Source of the DNA: Choristoneura fumiferana
Lineage: Eukaryota > Arthropoda > Insecta > Lepidoptera > Tortricidae
Assembly: GCF_025370935.1 (NCBI RefSeq)
Contig: NC_133472.1
Location: 20,609,805-20,673,804, forward strand
Reading direction: 5' to 3'
Length of the DNA stretch: 64,000 nucleotides
A program made the position numbers and the translations under genes. Below the pieces are notes generated by a model, which did no database searches, was not told where the DNA came from, and saw only the letters and a program-made list of their open reading frames with translations. Shown here one piece after another: positions 35,101 to 44,584 of the stretch. The first letter of the stretch is position 1, and every line of letters begins with the position of its first letter.

Positions 35101-38100
35101 AGTGATTCTGCAACGAGCTCTAAAACTGATAGCATACGGCAGGAACCGCAGTATTGTCATGATATTAAGTTTGTCATAAATGGACGTAACATACAGCAAC
35201 CTCTAATTTGCAAGGATCCAAAACCAATGTCGGCTGCTGAGAAACTGCGCGCAGACATTAAATCGAAATCGGATAAACTACCATCAAAAAGAGGACAAAA
35301 AGGTCGCGGTACTGGAAAAAAAAGCAGTTGTGGCAAAATCAAGGGCAAAAGTAATAACAAAATAAGAATTACTTCTTTCTCTTCAGATGACGAAAGTGTC
35401 GATTCTGATGACGTTTTCGGTACTACTGAAGCGGCTCCAAAACTCGAATTTTCTCCACCACAATCGCGAAAAGATCTAGAGCCTATCTTACAACTTGAAT
35501 ATGACAAAATTACGTCTGGAGCTTGGCATAGAGGACAAACTATGAGTTCGACCGAAATTGAAGGTTCTCCACCTCAATGTCGAAGGTTAGTTGAACTAGA
35601 GGCTAAATATAATCCTCAAATATTGGAAAGTATTTCAGGAAATGCGACAGAATTACGCAGAATTTCTGAACGTTCAATCTCTATTCCTAGTTCTGAAGAT
35701 GATATCGCTGTTAAAGTGCCAGAAACAAAAGATAACCCTACTTGGGAATATAATGAAAATATTCCCTCGCCAATTTTAGAAAGTATCGAATTTTTAAAAA
35801 GTGATGATGAACATTTGGCGGATATGGAAATCCAAAAAGTGACAGGTATTACACAACAAGAAGAAAAAAGTGATGTTTTGAAAGAATGTAAGAAAGATTT
35901 CATTAAGCTTGATATCAAGAAAAACTTACGCGATGAATTGATTTCACCTATGCTTCGTAAATCTGGTGGTACCCCTATTTTATTTGCTCATGCTAGATTA
36001 AATTTATCTGAGGGATCAGTGTTTACGCTACAACGCCAAAAAGCCACACAGGATTCTCCAACAGTTAGCCGGAGAGCTAAAAGCTTAGATACGCCTGTGA
36101 TTCAACTTCACAGATTGCCACCTATGAACGCTTTCTCCTCTAAGGATGACACGGTTGAAGACTTTAACGAAGAAGGTGAAATATTGGAGGAAAAACCCCT
36201 GATTGATAATAAAGTGACAAAAATGTATGCAAATGTAAAAGATAACATTAGTAAAATTGAAGAGGTGGAAGAAGATCAGCCATCTGAAGCATCAAAAGAT
36301 TCAAAATCTGTGCTCATTGATACTGAGGAGCTACGGCTGTTGGAGGATTTAGTCGAACAACGTCGTCCACGATCGTTTAAGCGAAGGTATGATATGACTA
36401 AATTTAAATCGCAAATTAAATCTCCTTCGCGTTCACCTTTAAGCAAGTCACCTCTATCCCGTTCACCGATTTCAAAATCTCCTTCTAGATCTCCAACATC
36501 TTCTTTGAATTCACCAAGAGGAAGCATTAGAAAGTTATCAGATTTAAGCGAAGACCAAATTGTCCCGGATATAGAGAGAATCAAGAGAAAAGAAAAAAAG
36601 AAATTAACTCTAAAAACAAGATCAGATGAAAAGCAGAAAAATATCAATAAATTAAATAAAGGTGGATCTCTTGATACAAATGCAACAAAAGTTAAAGCAT
36701 TACAAACCCAAAAGTCTTTGCCATCCTCTCTTAAGGAACGCCCTGACTTTTTGACAGTTCCTCCTCTAGATATAGCACGTGCTAAAAGCCAAGAATTGGA
36801 ACAAACAGCGAAAAAGGCAGTTAAAGAAAAATCAAAATCTTTGGAGAAAATGGAAGTGAGACGAGGAAGTAGTAAAGAAAGAACTAAGTCACAAGAAGAA
36901 AGTGATACTGAAATTGCTAAACGGAAAGAAAAACAGCAAATGCTCTTTGAAGCAGCGCTCAAGCAAACAAAAACACTGATCAGTCCTGTGAAGGATACAA
37001 TGCCACCATTTCCTCCTCCCGAAGATAAAATTTTAGTTAAAACCGAGGGCGATAAAATAATAATTGAAACAAAAATAAGTAGCAAAGTAGAAGATCATGT
37101 TTTTATTGCTAAATCACCAAAAAAATTGGATAATAATATAGCTGGAAAGATTAGTCGAAGTTTCGAGGATCCAAGGACCTGCAGGACAAGTAATAAACTG
37201 AACAAAAGTTTAGACGACAAATCAAGCCAATCACTGGAAGATAAATTCGATGATCTGGAGGCACTTCAAAAGTCGCCTAAAACACTATCCAAAAAACAGG
37301 AAATTAAACAGCAAATTGAAGGTAAAGTGGTTTATCAAAAAATACAATCCAGTGTTAAGTCAAAGAGCTTGGAACGTAAAACTGATATTCACATTGAGTC
37401 CAAAATTAAATCGAAAAGTCTCGACAGAAATTATGTAACACCTCCACTTCAGCCGGAAGATATACCTGCTACTTTGGACAGATATTATAAACAGGAGATA
37501 GTTAAAGTCGATGTCCATCCAACCTTAAAAGAAGAAGAACCAGAGATCTTAAAAGAACTGGAGGTGAAGGATGTTTCTCCGTCACATAGTTACATAGAAA
37601 AAACTGAAGACGATTCGTCTATTGAATGGATGACTAACTCTCAGCATACGGTAATAGAAAATGATACACAAACTGTAATAATGGAACGTCGAAAAATTGA
37701 TATTTACAATAAACAAAGACAGACAGAATTACAGGAGAGTAAAAGCAACCAAGATATCCGTAGTTTACTATCAGCAGAAAAGAAGCCCGAAGTAGCACGG
37801 TTAACTAGCGAAGAAGAATCTCTTACCGAAGTCAGCGAGTTAAAAGTATCAGACGAGAATAACATGTTGGGTATTTCTTTGCCTTATATAGATGCTGACA
37901 GTTCTTCTGATCAAGATCAGACTTCGAGAAAAGACACAAAATCAAGACTTTCTCGTGGCAGGAGTGATGATACTGGATCTTGGGTGACAGTGGATTACGA
38001 TGAATACACTGAAAATTCTGAGCTTCCGCTTTCTGACACAAGTGTAATAAAAATCAGAAAAAAGAAAGGTGTAAATCTGCAAAATACATTTGACGAGTCT

Positions 38101-41100
38101 TCAGCCAGTTTAGTGGAATTTTTGCGTCACGAGTCCCAAATTTTGTCGGAAGCCGACAGAAAGCGTAATGCAAAAATGCTTAAAGATAAACCAAAGTCAA
38201 TCGAACTACCACTAAAATGGAAAAATAAAAACAAAATAATTGTAACTCCACCTCAAGAAAATAGTCCTACTTTGGAAAGTATACCGTTTATTGACTCGAG
38301 CACATCAAAATCTACAAATAAGTCTGAATCGGGGGAGCAAACTTGTAGTTCGGGAAGTGCAAACGATGTATCACCAACTGATCAAATGGTTTTACTATCA
38401 GCAAAATCCAGACGTAGTGAACTGTTAAAATTAAGTGCCGAGCGCTCTCGCAGTTCAGAGTCTACTAGTTGGACAAGCATAGAAAAAGATGTTAGCCCAT
38501 CTAGCGCTAATATCAAAGGCAGCTCTATAGATGACGAATCTAGTGTTAGTTGTTCTATTGCCAGACCATTAGGAATATCACAAGACATTGAGAAATTGAA
38601 CAAAAAGGACAGAGAGTGTCTCGAAGAACTTAAACAGTCAATGGAGTATGGAGAAGAGCATTTAGTGTTTCAACAAATTTTATCAAGTGATCATTCGAAG
38701 TCAAACTCTAAGTCACCATCTCCGATTCCGGAAATGGGGCGTATAGAAAGCCCTCGTAGTCCATCAAAATATAGCACTAGAAAATCACCTACGCCTACTT
38801 TAGAAAAGCAGGGGCCAGTGGATTCGCAGAAAGCTCCAACTGATTCGGATTCGAGTTCTGAAAGTATTGATAAAACTGTCGAGCAGCTTTCGAAACATAA
38901 TACAAGAAAGACTGGTTTAGATAAAATAGGAAAATGTGTTGTTGAAGAATCAGAGTCGAGTCAATCTGGAGCATCAAAAGACCTGAAAAAGGATCTACAA
39001 AGAACAGTGAAAAAAACCAAAATTGCTATTACCATATCACAGGAGGATCAAAATACTACCATTGATTTTGACGACGATGGAAATGTTATTACTTCTTCGT
39101 TTGAAAAAGAACTTATGAAGAAAAGATCTCTTAAAGATACAGACCAAAAAAGTTCTTCTAAATCGAGCATGGACACCACTACTACGACTACTCCATCTAA
39201 GGGATCTCTTAGCGTAGATGATTCTTCTTCGAGAAGAAGGTGTCGCCTTGATGAACAAAAAAGTTCATCGAAATCTAGCATGGATTCGAGGGGATCTCTA
39301 AGTGTGGAATCAAGAGGATCTTTTGAGACTACTGAATCTACGTCTGGGTCTCTAGGTGAAGCTTATCGCCGCGGCGAAGAGCTTAAACCAACATGGAGAC
39401 CCTTTTTCGGAGCCTCAGGCAGCGAAAATAGTACGAGTATTGAAGAAGCGTGGATACCGCAAGATCATGAAGGTTATGAAAGTTTGACATTAAATAAAGA
39501 AGTCTTTGAATTTAACAATCAACGATCGGTCGATGATTTTCAAACATTTTCTAAAAACGTACCAACTATAAATTCATCAGAGTCTTTGGAAGCAGCCGGC
39601 GAAAAGAGTGGATTTTTCGAAGGCGACTTTACAGACGATCTCAATGATTTTCCGGTGAATTTCTTATATCCAGCCACATCGTCCACGGCAACTGACGTTG
39701 TTATTGGTTACGGTCAAAACTTTGGACGCACACTGTCTAGAATATCAGAGCGTAGTACAGCATCAGAAAAAACAAGTGCAGATGAAGATTCTACTAAAGC
39801 TTGTTCTAGATCTGAAAGCATTAATGAAGAATCGTTAAATTCCAGTGATCATCAAGCGAGTCTCAGCTCTGACCCACCTAGCAACGCAAACGTTGCCTAC
39901 ATATCTGACACTGATAGAAGAACATCAGCAGAAATGCCGGATATACCAATAGATCAAACTAAAATTAGTGAAATGTATTCAGAAGCTAAAAAAGACACAG
40001 ATAAGAAAAACAAGTTTTTCGAAGAACGTGATGCCAAAGTCAGTTTTGAAGATAAAAAAGTTAGTAAAACCACGCCTAAAGTTTCGGCGAAACATTTTTC
40101 AGCTAGTGAAAGTCAGGAATCTGATGATTGGCCATTACCAGACCTTCCACCACAAGCTACTAAAATACCTGATTCTTCCAGTAATAGAAGATCTAGTGAT
40201 TATGACCAATGGCCTTCTCCTCCTTCAAGTTTATTAGAGACTCCAATTGTAGAAAAAGTACACATTTACTATATGAGCAACGAACCAGAGCAAGCCATGA
40301 AGGTCACTATTCAATCCGAAAGTTCCAAAGACAATGTACACGGGTCCGACGATGATAGTGATACATTAAATAATGACGATGATCTAGAAAAGGATGTCCA
40401 AGAAATTAGACCCGTGAAATTACTAGAGAAAGTAGGAAGTTCTGACCAGAAAAATGTTAAAGTTATACCCTATGATCAGTCTGGATACATGGTTGAACCT
40501 TTAGAAAAACAAGACGAATTAACATGCCTCAATAAAGTTGTAGCACCAAATTATGATAAATCGTGCCTCAGTGGAACTATTAGTAAAGCTACTTGCCTTA
40601 TGGGTGATATGGGTTCGTGTTGTTCACGTACCGAACATAGATCATTTACAATTAAAAGCGGATTGGAAGACAAAGTTATTATTAACCAACCACAAAAATC
40701 ACCTCCTAATCATAGTCCGATATTTGAGGACGATCCTTTGTTTGCTGACGATGTTTTTGCAGGTGACAGTAAGTCGTTGTCACCCGACTTCGAAAAAGGG
40801 TTTTCTCAAACACCAAAAAATTCATGCGGTTCAAACAATTCCGATACATCAATCGACGACCATCTATCACAAATGAATACTGACGATACGGTTCGTGCAT
40901 TAACAAAACTTAGTACCGGCAGTTCAGGGACATGCAAACGCTGCAGTCATAGTAGTCATTCAGAAGAAGAAACTAGTTCTTTTGGCACCGATTTAGACGG
41001 TACAGTCAAAATTGGTCTACCGCAGAAAAAATGCACGCATAGTTCGCATTCGGAAGATACCTCTATTTGTTTAAGCATTTCAGAGTGGTCAACTGGAACA

Positions 41101-43512
41101 AATACAGTTCGACAGTATGCAAACCTTTCTGCATCGGAAAGCATTTCAGCTATATCAGTTCCAAAAAGTGATAAATCTGATAACGCAGTTGCAAAAGTGC
41201 ATTCTACTTCCCTTACGGGCAAAATGTCTGATCAAAAATCAAAAATAGGTTTTCAAGCTGAACAAAGTTCTAAAAGCAGTAGCTTAGATAAAAGCACTGA
41301 AAATATAAAATATGATAAGCTATGCAGTTCAGAAACAACTATATCTCGAAAAGGTGTAGACAGTAGTTCGGGCACCAAAAGTGATAGTACTTTGACTTTA
41401 GCTCAGTCTATTTCTGATTGGTCGGCGAGCACAAGTCACACTTTGATAGCTACTGCACGAGAAGATCAACATGAAGCCGAGGATACCAAATCTGATGACA
41501 AAATCTTAAAAGAAATTCCACCTGAAATAGACGAAAAACCATTTGAAGAAATGGTTTCTAGAAAAATGTTGCACGGAAATGCATCAACACAAAGTAAAAT
41601 GCCTGTACTTCGATTAACCGCATCTTATACTAGCAAAACAGATAAGTCTTCGTCTATAAGCTACAGCGATAAATCGGATAAATCTAGTTCTAGTTCATTA
41701 AGTAGCCTACAAAAACATGCTGATGAAGTGCTAAGTTTTGATCAGAGACTTAAAGGTATTCAACATGTTAAAGACGACAATCTTGAAAAATATCAAAAAC
41801 CACCTTCTAAAAGTTTAAGCTACGAAGAACAAACTTGTCGCTATGCTAAACCCACTTTGCGTTGTCAAAGCGAAGACAGCGGGTTTAAAAGTTTTTTTGT
41901 TGGTCCACAACCGGAATTAGATATTGATATTCCATCTCAATTGTACAGTCAAGAAGAGAAACATAGTGAACGTTATCAAAGTCAAGAGTTTTCGAGCATT
42001 ATTCGTGAAGATGTCGGCAATCAATTTATGCGCTCTGATTATAAACCCCTAGCAAAACACGCGAGCTATGATGATAAGACTCTATCGAAGAATCAAATTA
42101 AAGAATATAAAATATCTCAGCAGTATCGCACTAAACCGAAGAGCTGGTCATTTCATGAGCATTACCTGTCTTCTTCCGATTTACCTATCATAGCGGTTCC
42201 AGAAATACCGTCTGTGCATCGAGATTTGTATGATAAAAAATCTGCTGAACGGTCAGGTAAAACTCCTTTATCAAGGTGCTCACCGTATTATTCTAGCAGT
42301 CTAAGTTCTGAATCACCGCCAATACAGCCAATCAAGGCACCAGTAAAAAAATCACTATTAGTACGAAACGTATCTCTCAAAAGTCCCCCTAGTGGAAATG
42401 ACACTGATAGTTCTTTAGATGTTATAAGAGATCCAAGAGAGAGAATGAAAACTTTTAGGCGTAAAAAACAAGTTACAGGTACACGTAAAAGGCAAGAAAA
42501 AATACAAGATGTATTGGAAGAAGATTCTACTAAAAGTCAGTGCTCTTCTGAAAGTGATAAGCCACAATGCACGAAATATTTAGCCGTGGAAGACACGCTC
42601 CGTCGTATGGAAAGTTCGGAGTGCTCTGATAGTTATATTCCAGATGTGGGGTCGGGATCTTCGGAGATGTCAAAGGCTGATTCTAAAAACTATGACATTG
42701 CTGAAATTGTAAGCTATTCGGAAGACGATGAACAAGGAGACTATGCTCAATATAAAAATTCTAACTATGAGAGACAACTATTTCCCATTAACATTACTCC
42801 AGTACAATTTCAAGGGTTCGGGTCTTCCGCGGATGAGGATGAGATGGGTTTTCCACGATTCGATAGACTAGGTCGATTACGCCATCCATATTTAGATTCT
42901 CAGGAACCTGCGTATGTACCCGATGATAGCCCTCCTCGTTTATCTTTTTCGAATAAAAGCAGCCGCCAATCATCTCTCAAAAAATCCAAATCCTCCTCTA
43001 CTTTTCGCCAAACTGATGATAAATCTTTCGGCGAACCATCTGGACAAGTTCAATCGCGAACTGCTTTCTTTACTGACCAAAGTGACAGAGACGACTCGGA
43101 TGACTATGCTTATCCGGTGGATACTATTAAAAGAGCCCCAAAAATGTCGAAATCAAACAGCTATCTATTTGCGCGTGGGGATTCGATGGCATATTCAGAC
43201 TCCGAATTGCCACAAGATAAAGACGAATATGAACAGTATCGAGGTAGTCCTTATCCTGAGCACTATGATGATATTGGCATGTTTCAAACTCAGGAATGTT
43301 ATCCACAATATGAACGTGATTTACGCGATGTAGCAGATTCCAGTCATGAACATTATACTAGAGATCTTGATCAGCGCTTCAGTCTCAATAATGTCGAAAG
43401 ATTTTATTCAAGTCATTATGTGGATTCTCAAGCTTCCAGTGACAGCCCAGAACAGAAATTTGATGTTTCTACTCTCCCTCCGCCTTTGTGTTCCGATGAC
43501 GAAAACGATTAG
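32149..43512 (+). CDS. Cdep/FARP: Giant alternative terminal exon, 3,787-codon disordered tail on a FERM-FA protein
   Basis: One uninterrupted reading frame of 11,364 nt from the acceptor attttattatttag to a TAG stop, entered in phase 0 from exon 9. Composition is dominated by Ser, Lys, Asp, Glu, Thr and Pro, with no transmembrane stretch and no recognisable folded domain. Visible features are a KSP array (about residues 873-911 of the exon), a second SP-rich basic cluster (from about 36421), repeated SIS(E/D)WS motifs, repeated C(S/T)HSSHSE motifs, repeated GSR(A/T)SSQ(E/D)SKSD, and acidic Trp-Pro motifs near 40120 and 40205. The C-terminus is CSDDEND. Summed with exons 1-9 the open frame in this window is 4,219 residues. 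The arrangement recalls giant neuronal exons of ankyrins: a membrane-binding domain with a huge unstructured extension. That this is a spliced isoform, not a separate gene, is inferred from phase and splice sites. Confidence 0.8.
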   Translation, partial: VSPESIWSQVSSCRANGRARAPTPPPRAPRPVPGQSLPPATATVTPTVTLPATACPASPSPDPSPYPEFLLAKQSSSFKKSSERLEYELSQSNIYSTCPSTRSSRSGGSLLIEEEDDGLRARLVWRRSASCRNLRDFSFDDAGRSKRRANKQARDTRSMFADLDSYYPVGDRCVDSPVTRYDDARTLAFVLGNQSSIELQREMIGRAYSSSFPGATSEPRLDLPTFVRSGSQDDISHDSYELIERSDDECSENRRYARVLQRSSLVHTRSCSLDSGNDLPSDDESLSHLSEVDDQEIDINLGSVKYKSHNDLPLDPFLIDDPRVLPREKLSVRSDGSFYKEIKRALGSRASSQESKSDFGEKISKSSAESSKKSRDSVYHTDSKKSRETLKSKSSDRSGSRTSSQDSKSDYYDCKKNLYESEGANMRRRSVSNVPNAYIDPFEPISPSSSPDSNKDFYDTQSTFVGMEKLEYRDKMIFDKSHEDLIANLADAPNFYHIPTPYSTFPSNNKHRDHSPMHSASLQNVELDQYAHYSDNVLPKKFDDYSIEEEDANPQTTHIWPENIVGLNTEVDTNRASKIQNYQRRRSSETVFSFDKEKIESLTSSLSRESTNSHLVKESSNESEVNVRILPAMDSIEYAKNKAKTASIQHGTSSILQSEFDKSMRGRVYTHMVRKENLKEELMAKTHFDEYDPKLILETSSSSRLADTSVPYIHPTVERTKSDPNSLANRPRFSSVNSRRHVLMHQKSIDLTPAESSDEDYIFRQIPSAPPIATKRSHFELPSRLPDHGRPPFDLPKNYFKEFDAFKAGFKDTKKNADEGYDIPYVLHKRHVMNGTAPSPLEDKRQPPDIIMLPPQNGRHILNAHSRCKYHDHPKSPRSPKSPKSPKSPKSPKSPKSPKSPKSPKSPKSPRNSIQVEHGSKFLEVENRDFLFTQNIDLSKVDPVTLEVDKSGQLQHLPSPKRDITKHLDPALLETLNSKLSQIESDSATSSKTDSIRQEPQYCHDIKFVINGRNIQQPLICKDPKPMSAAEKLRADIKSKSDKLPSKRGQKGRGTGKKSSCGKIKGKSNNKIRITSFSSDDESVDSDDVFGTTEAAPKLEFSPPQSRKDLEPILQLEYDKITSGAWHRGQTMSSTEIEGSPPQCRRLVELEAKYNPQILESISGNATELRRISERSISIPSSEDDIAVKVPETKDNPTWEYNENIPSPILESIEFLKSDDEHLADMEIQKVTGITQQEEKSDVLKECKKDFIKLDIKKNLRDELISPMLRKSGGTPILFAHARLNLSEGSVFTLQRQKATQDSPTVSRRAKSLDTPVIQLHRLPPMNAFSSKDDTVEDFNEEGEILEEKPLIDNKVTKMYANVKDNISKIEEVEEDQPSEASKDSKSVLIDTEELRLLEDLVEQRRPRSFKRRYDMTKFKSQIKSPSRSPLSKSPLSRSPISKSPSRSPTSSLNSPRGSIRKLSDLSEDQIVPDIERIKRKEKKKLTLKTRSDEKQKNINKLNKGGSLDTNATKVKALQTQKSLPSSLKERPDFLTVPPLDIARAKSQELEQTAKKAVKEKSKSLEKMEVRRGSSKERTKSQEESDTEIAKRKEKQQMLFEAALKQTKTLISPVKDTMPPFPPPEDKILVKTEGDKIIIETKISSKVEDHVFIAKSPKKLDNNIAGKISRSFEDPRTCRTSNKLNKSLDDKSSQSLEDKFDDLEALQKSPKTLSKKQEIKQQIEGKVVYQKIQSSVKSKSLERKTDIHIESKIKSKSLDRNYVTPPLQPEDIPATLDRYYKQEIVKVDVHPTLKEEEPEILKELEVKDVSPSHSYIEKTEDDSSIEWMTNSQHTVIENDTQTVIMERRKIDIYNKQRQTELQESKSNQDIRSLLSAEKKPEVARLTSEEESLTEVSELKVSDENNMLGISLPYIDADSSSDQDQTSRKDTKSRLSRGRSDDTGSWVTVDYDEYTENSELPLSDTSVIKIRKKKGVNLQNTFDESSASLVEFLRHESQILSEADRKRNAKMLKDKPKSIELPLKWKNKNKIIVTPPQENSPTLESIPFIDSSTSKSTNKSESGEQTCSSGSANDVSPTDQMVLLSAKSRRSELLKLSAERSRSSESTSWTSIEKDVSPSSANIKGSSIDDESSVSCSIARPLGISQDIEKLNKKDRECLEELKQSMEYGEEHLVFQQILSSDHSKSNSKSPSPIPEMGRIESPRSPSKYSTRKSPTPTLEKQGPVDSQKAPTDSDSSSESIDKTVEQLSKHNTRKTGLDKIGKCVVEESESSQSGASKDLKKDLQRTVKKTKIAITISQEDQNTTIDFDDDGNVITSSFEKELMKKRSLKDTDQKSSSKSSMDTTTTTTPSKGSLSVDDSSSRRRCRLDEQKSSSKSSMDSRGSLSVESRGSFETTESTSGSLGEAYRRGEELKPTWRPFFGASGSENSTSIEEAWIPQDHEGYESLTLNKEVFEFNNQRSVDDFQTFSKNVPTINSSESLEAAGEKSGFFEGDFTDDLNDFPVNFLYPATSSTATDVVIGYGQNFGRTLSRISERSTASEKTSADEDSTKACSRSESINEESLNSSDHQASLSSDPPSNANVAYISDTDRRTSAEMPDIPIDQTKISEMYSEAKKDTDKKNKFFEERDAKVSFEDKKVSKTTPKVSAKHFSASESQESDDWPLPDLPPQATKIPDSSSNRRSSDYDQWPSPPSSLLETPIVEKVHIYYMSNEPEQAMKVTIQSESSKDNVHGSDDDSDTLNNDDDLEKDVQEIRPVKLLEKVGSSDQKNVKVIPYDQSGYMVEPLEKQDELTCLNKVVAPNYDKSCLSGTISKATCLMGDMGSCCSRTEHRSFTIKSGLEDKVIINQPQKSPPNHSPIFEDDPLFADDVFAGDSKSLSPDFEKGFSQTPKNSCGSNNSDTSIDDHLSQMNTDDTVRALTKLSTGSSGTCKRCSHSSHSEEETSSFGTDLDGTVKIGLPQKKCTHSSHSEDTSICLSISEWSTGTNTVRQYANLSASESISAISVPKSDKSDNAVAKVHSTSLTGKMSDQKSKIGFQAEQSSKSSSLDKSTENIKYDKLCSSETTISRKGVDSSSGTKSDSTLTLAQSISDWSASTSHTLIATAREDQHEAEDTKSDDKILKEIPPEIDEKPFEEMVSRKMLHGNASTQSKMPVLRLTASYTSKTDKSSSISYSDKSDKSSSSSLSSLQKHADEVLSFDQRLKGIQHVKDDNLEKYQKPPSKSLSYEEQTCRYAKPTLRCQSEDSGFKSFFVGPQPELDIDIPSQLYSQEEKHSERYQSQEFSSIIREDVGNQFMRSDYKPLAKHASYDDKTLSKNQIKEYKISQQYRTKPKSWSFHEHYLSSSDLPIIAVPEIPSVHRDLYDKKSAERSGKTPLSRCSPYYSSSLSSESPPIQPIKAPVKKSLLVRNVSLKSPPSGNDTDSSLDVIRDPRERMKTFRRKKQVTGTRKRQEKIQDVLEEDSTKSQCSSESDKPQCTKYLAVEDTLRRMESSECSDSYIPDVGSGSSEMSKADSKNYDIAEIVSYSEDDEQGDYAQYKNSNYERQLFPINITPVQFQGFGSSADEDEMGFPRFDRLGRLRHPYLDSQEPAYVPDDSPPRLSFSNKSSRQSSLKKSKSSSTFRQTDDKSFGEPSGQVQSRTAFFTDQSDRDDSDDYAYPVDTIKRAPKMSKSNSYLFARGDSMAYSDSELPQDKDEYEQYRGSPYPEHYDDIGMFQTQECYPQYERDLRDVADSSHEHYTRDLDQRFSLNNVERFYSSHYVDSQASSDSPEQKFDVSTLPPPLCSDDEND

Positions 43513-44008
43513 GTTAACTAAAACCAATTTAGTTAACAGTTATAGCATAGCATACGTATGGTAGTTTTTTTTTCTTTATATTATTCGTAAAACCATTCCT
43601 AGAGATACGATACGTCATTGCTGTTTACTCTGCGTTTTTTATTTCGTCAAATTATTGCTGTTGTAGTATTTTATATACTTAGTAGTCGGACCTTGAACTT
43701 GATGTCGTTAGGTTGTGTTATATTAATTGATTTCTCATATTTAGTTAAGAATTCACTTGCAAAAAAATATTTGTCAATGATATTGATAAAGAAGTTAACG
43801 CGTTTATCACAGTCCGCTGGCAATGAGGTTTAGATACTTGCAAAAAGGCTAAAGGGCATTTATAAAGCAAATATGATTCATCGGATTGTTACCGTGTCAA
43901 ATTTTATTTAATCATGTTAATAATGTGTTATGTATTATTTACCTAACAATCAATAGTTCTAGCTCTGGTCATATTACGAAAATATCGATATAATTGTAGG
44001 GATAGAAT

Positions 44009-44014
44009 AATAAA
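44009..44014 (+). terminator. Poly(A) signal candidate, giant isoform
   Basis: Canonical AATAAA about 500 bp after the giant stop codon. A second AATAAA lies at 44579. Neither can be confirmed without 3' end data. Confidence 0.45.
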
Positions 44015-44120
44015 ATATATTCAATTACATGAAAACAAAGTTAATTAAAACCTTAAGTAGCCTCAACTAACATAACAAACTTTGTCTTATTGAAATACCA
44101 AGAATGATGATTTGTGCAAG

Positions 44121-44263
44121 TACAGTCACTGGCAAAATAATTATAACTGTACTGGCAATCTATATGTAACTGGGCCTGGTAGACTGCAGGTCCTACATAT
44201 TTTTATATTTTTGAGACTTCATTTAAACGTGGAACCGATGTTTATCATTTGCTATTGACTGTA
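44121..44263. mobile_element. Hairpin MITE with TACAGTC ends
   Basis: Left end TACAGTCACTGGCAAA and right end TTTGCTATTGACTGTA are inverted repeats. Same end type as the elements at 49387-49522 and 49658-49792. TA at both ends fits a Tc1/mariner-type target. Confidence 0.6.
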
Positions 44264-44584
44264 CTCATTAAAGGAAAAAAACGAATATCGCTATAGAACT
44301 TCCAACCCCGTAGGCTGCCGATACACACTTGTAGAGAATTAAATTTAACTTAAGTACCTAAATTTACGACTAACCTAGACTCTAAAGTTTCTGGAGCTAA
44401 AGCTTTATTATACAGGACTTTAACAAATTTACTAGTGCCAAATTTTATCTTGATGTATTAGGATTAATTATTATTAATAATAATTACAACGTTTCATGAA
44501 ATATATTACTGACAATGATCATTAATGGCCGTTTTCTTAAAATTGGTTGATACCAATGAATGGTATAAAGGTAAAAAAAATAAA

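Larger units (their letters stand above)
43513..44584 (+). other. 3' UTR of the giant isoform
   Basis: The stretch after the giant stop codon is AT-rich with no further long frame. AATAAA hexamers occur at 44009-44014 and 44579-44584, the second followed by a T-rich tract. A 143-bp hairpin element (44121-44263) lies between them. Together they support the giant exon being terminal and the transcript ending here. Confidence 0.55.

Noticed and set aside
36276..37085. 269-codon minus-strand frame opposite the giant exon
   Set aside because: Mirror of a Ser/Lys-rich coding strand. Its Leu/Ser/Phe-rich reading is what the antisense of such codons gives, and it has no splice or start support.
32176..43512. 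The giant frame as an independent intronless gene starting near its 5' end
   Set aside because: No promoter, no start context and no in-frame ATG before about 32620. The frame is open right back to a good splice acceptor and continues in phase through upstream exons. A separate gene cannot be fully excluded without RNA.
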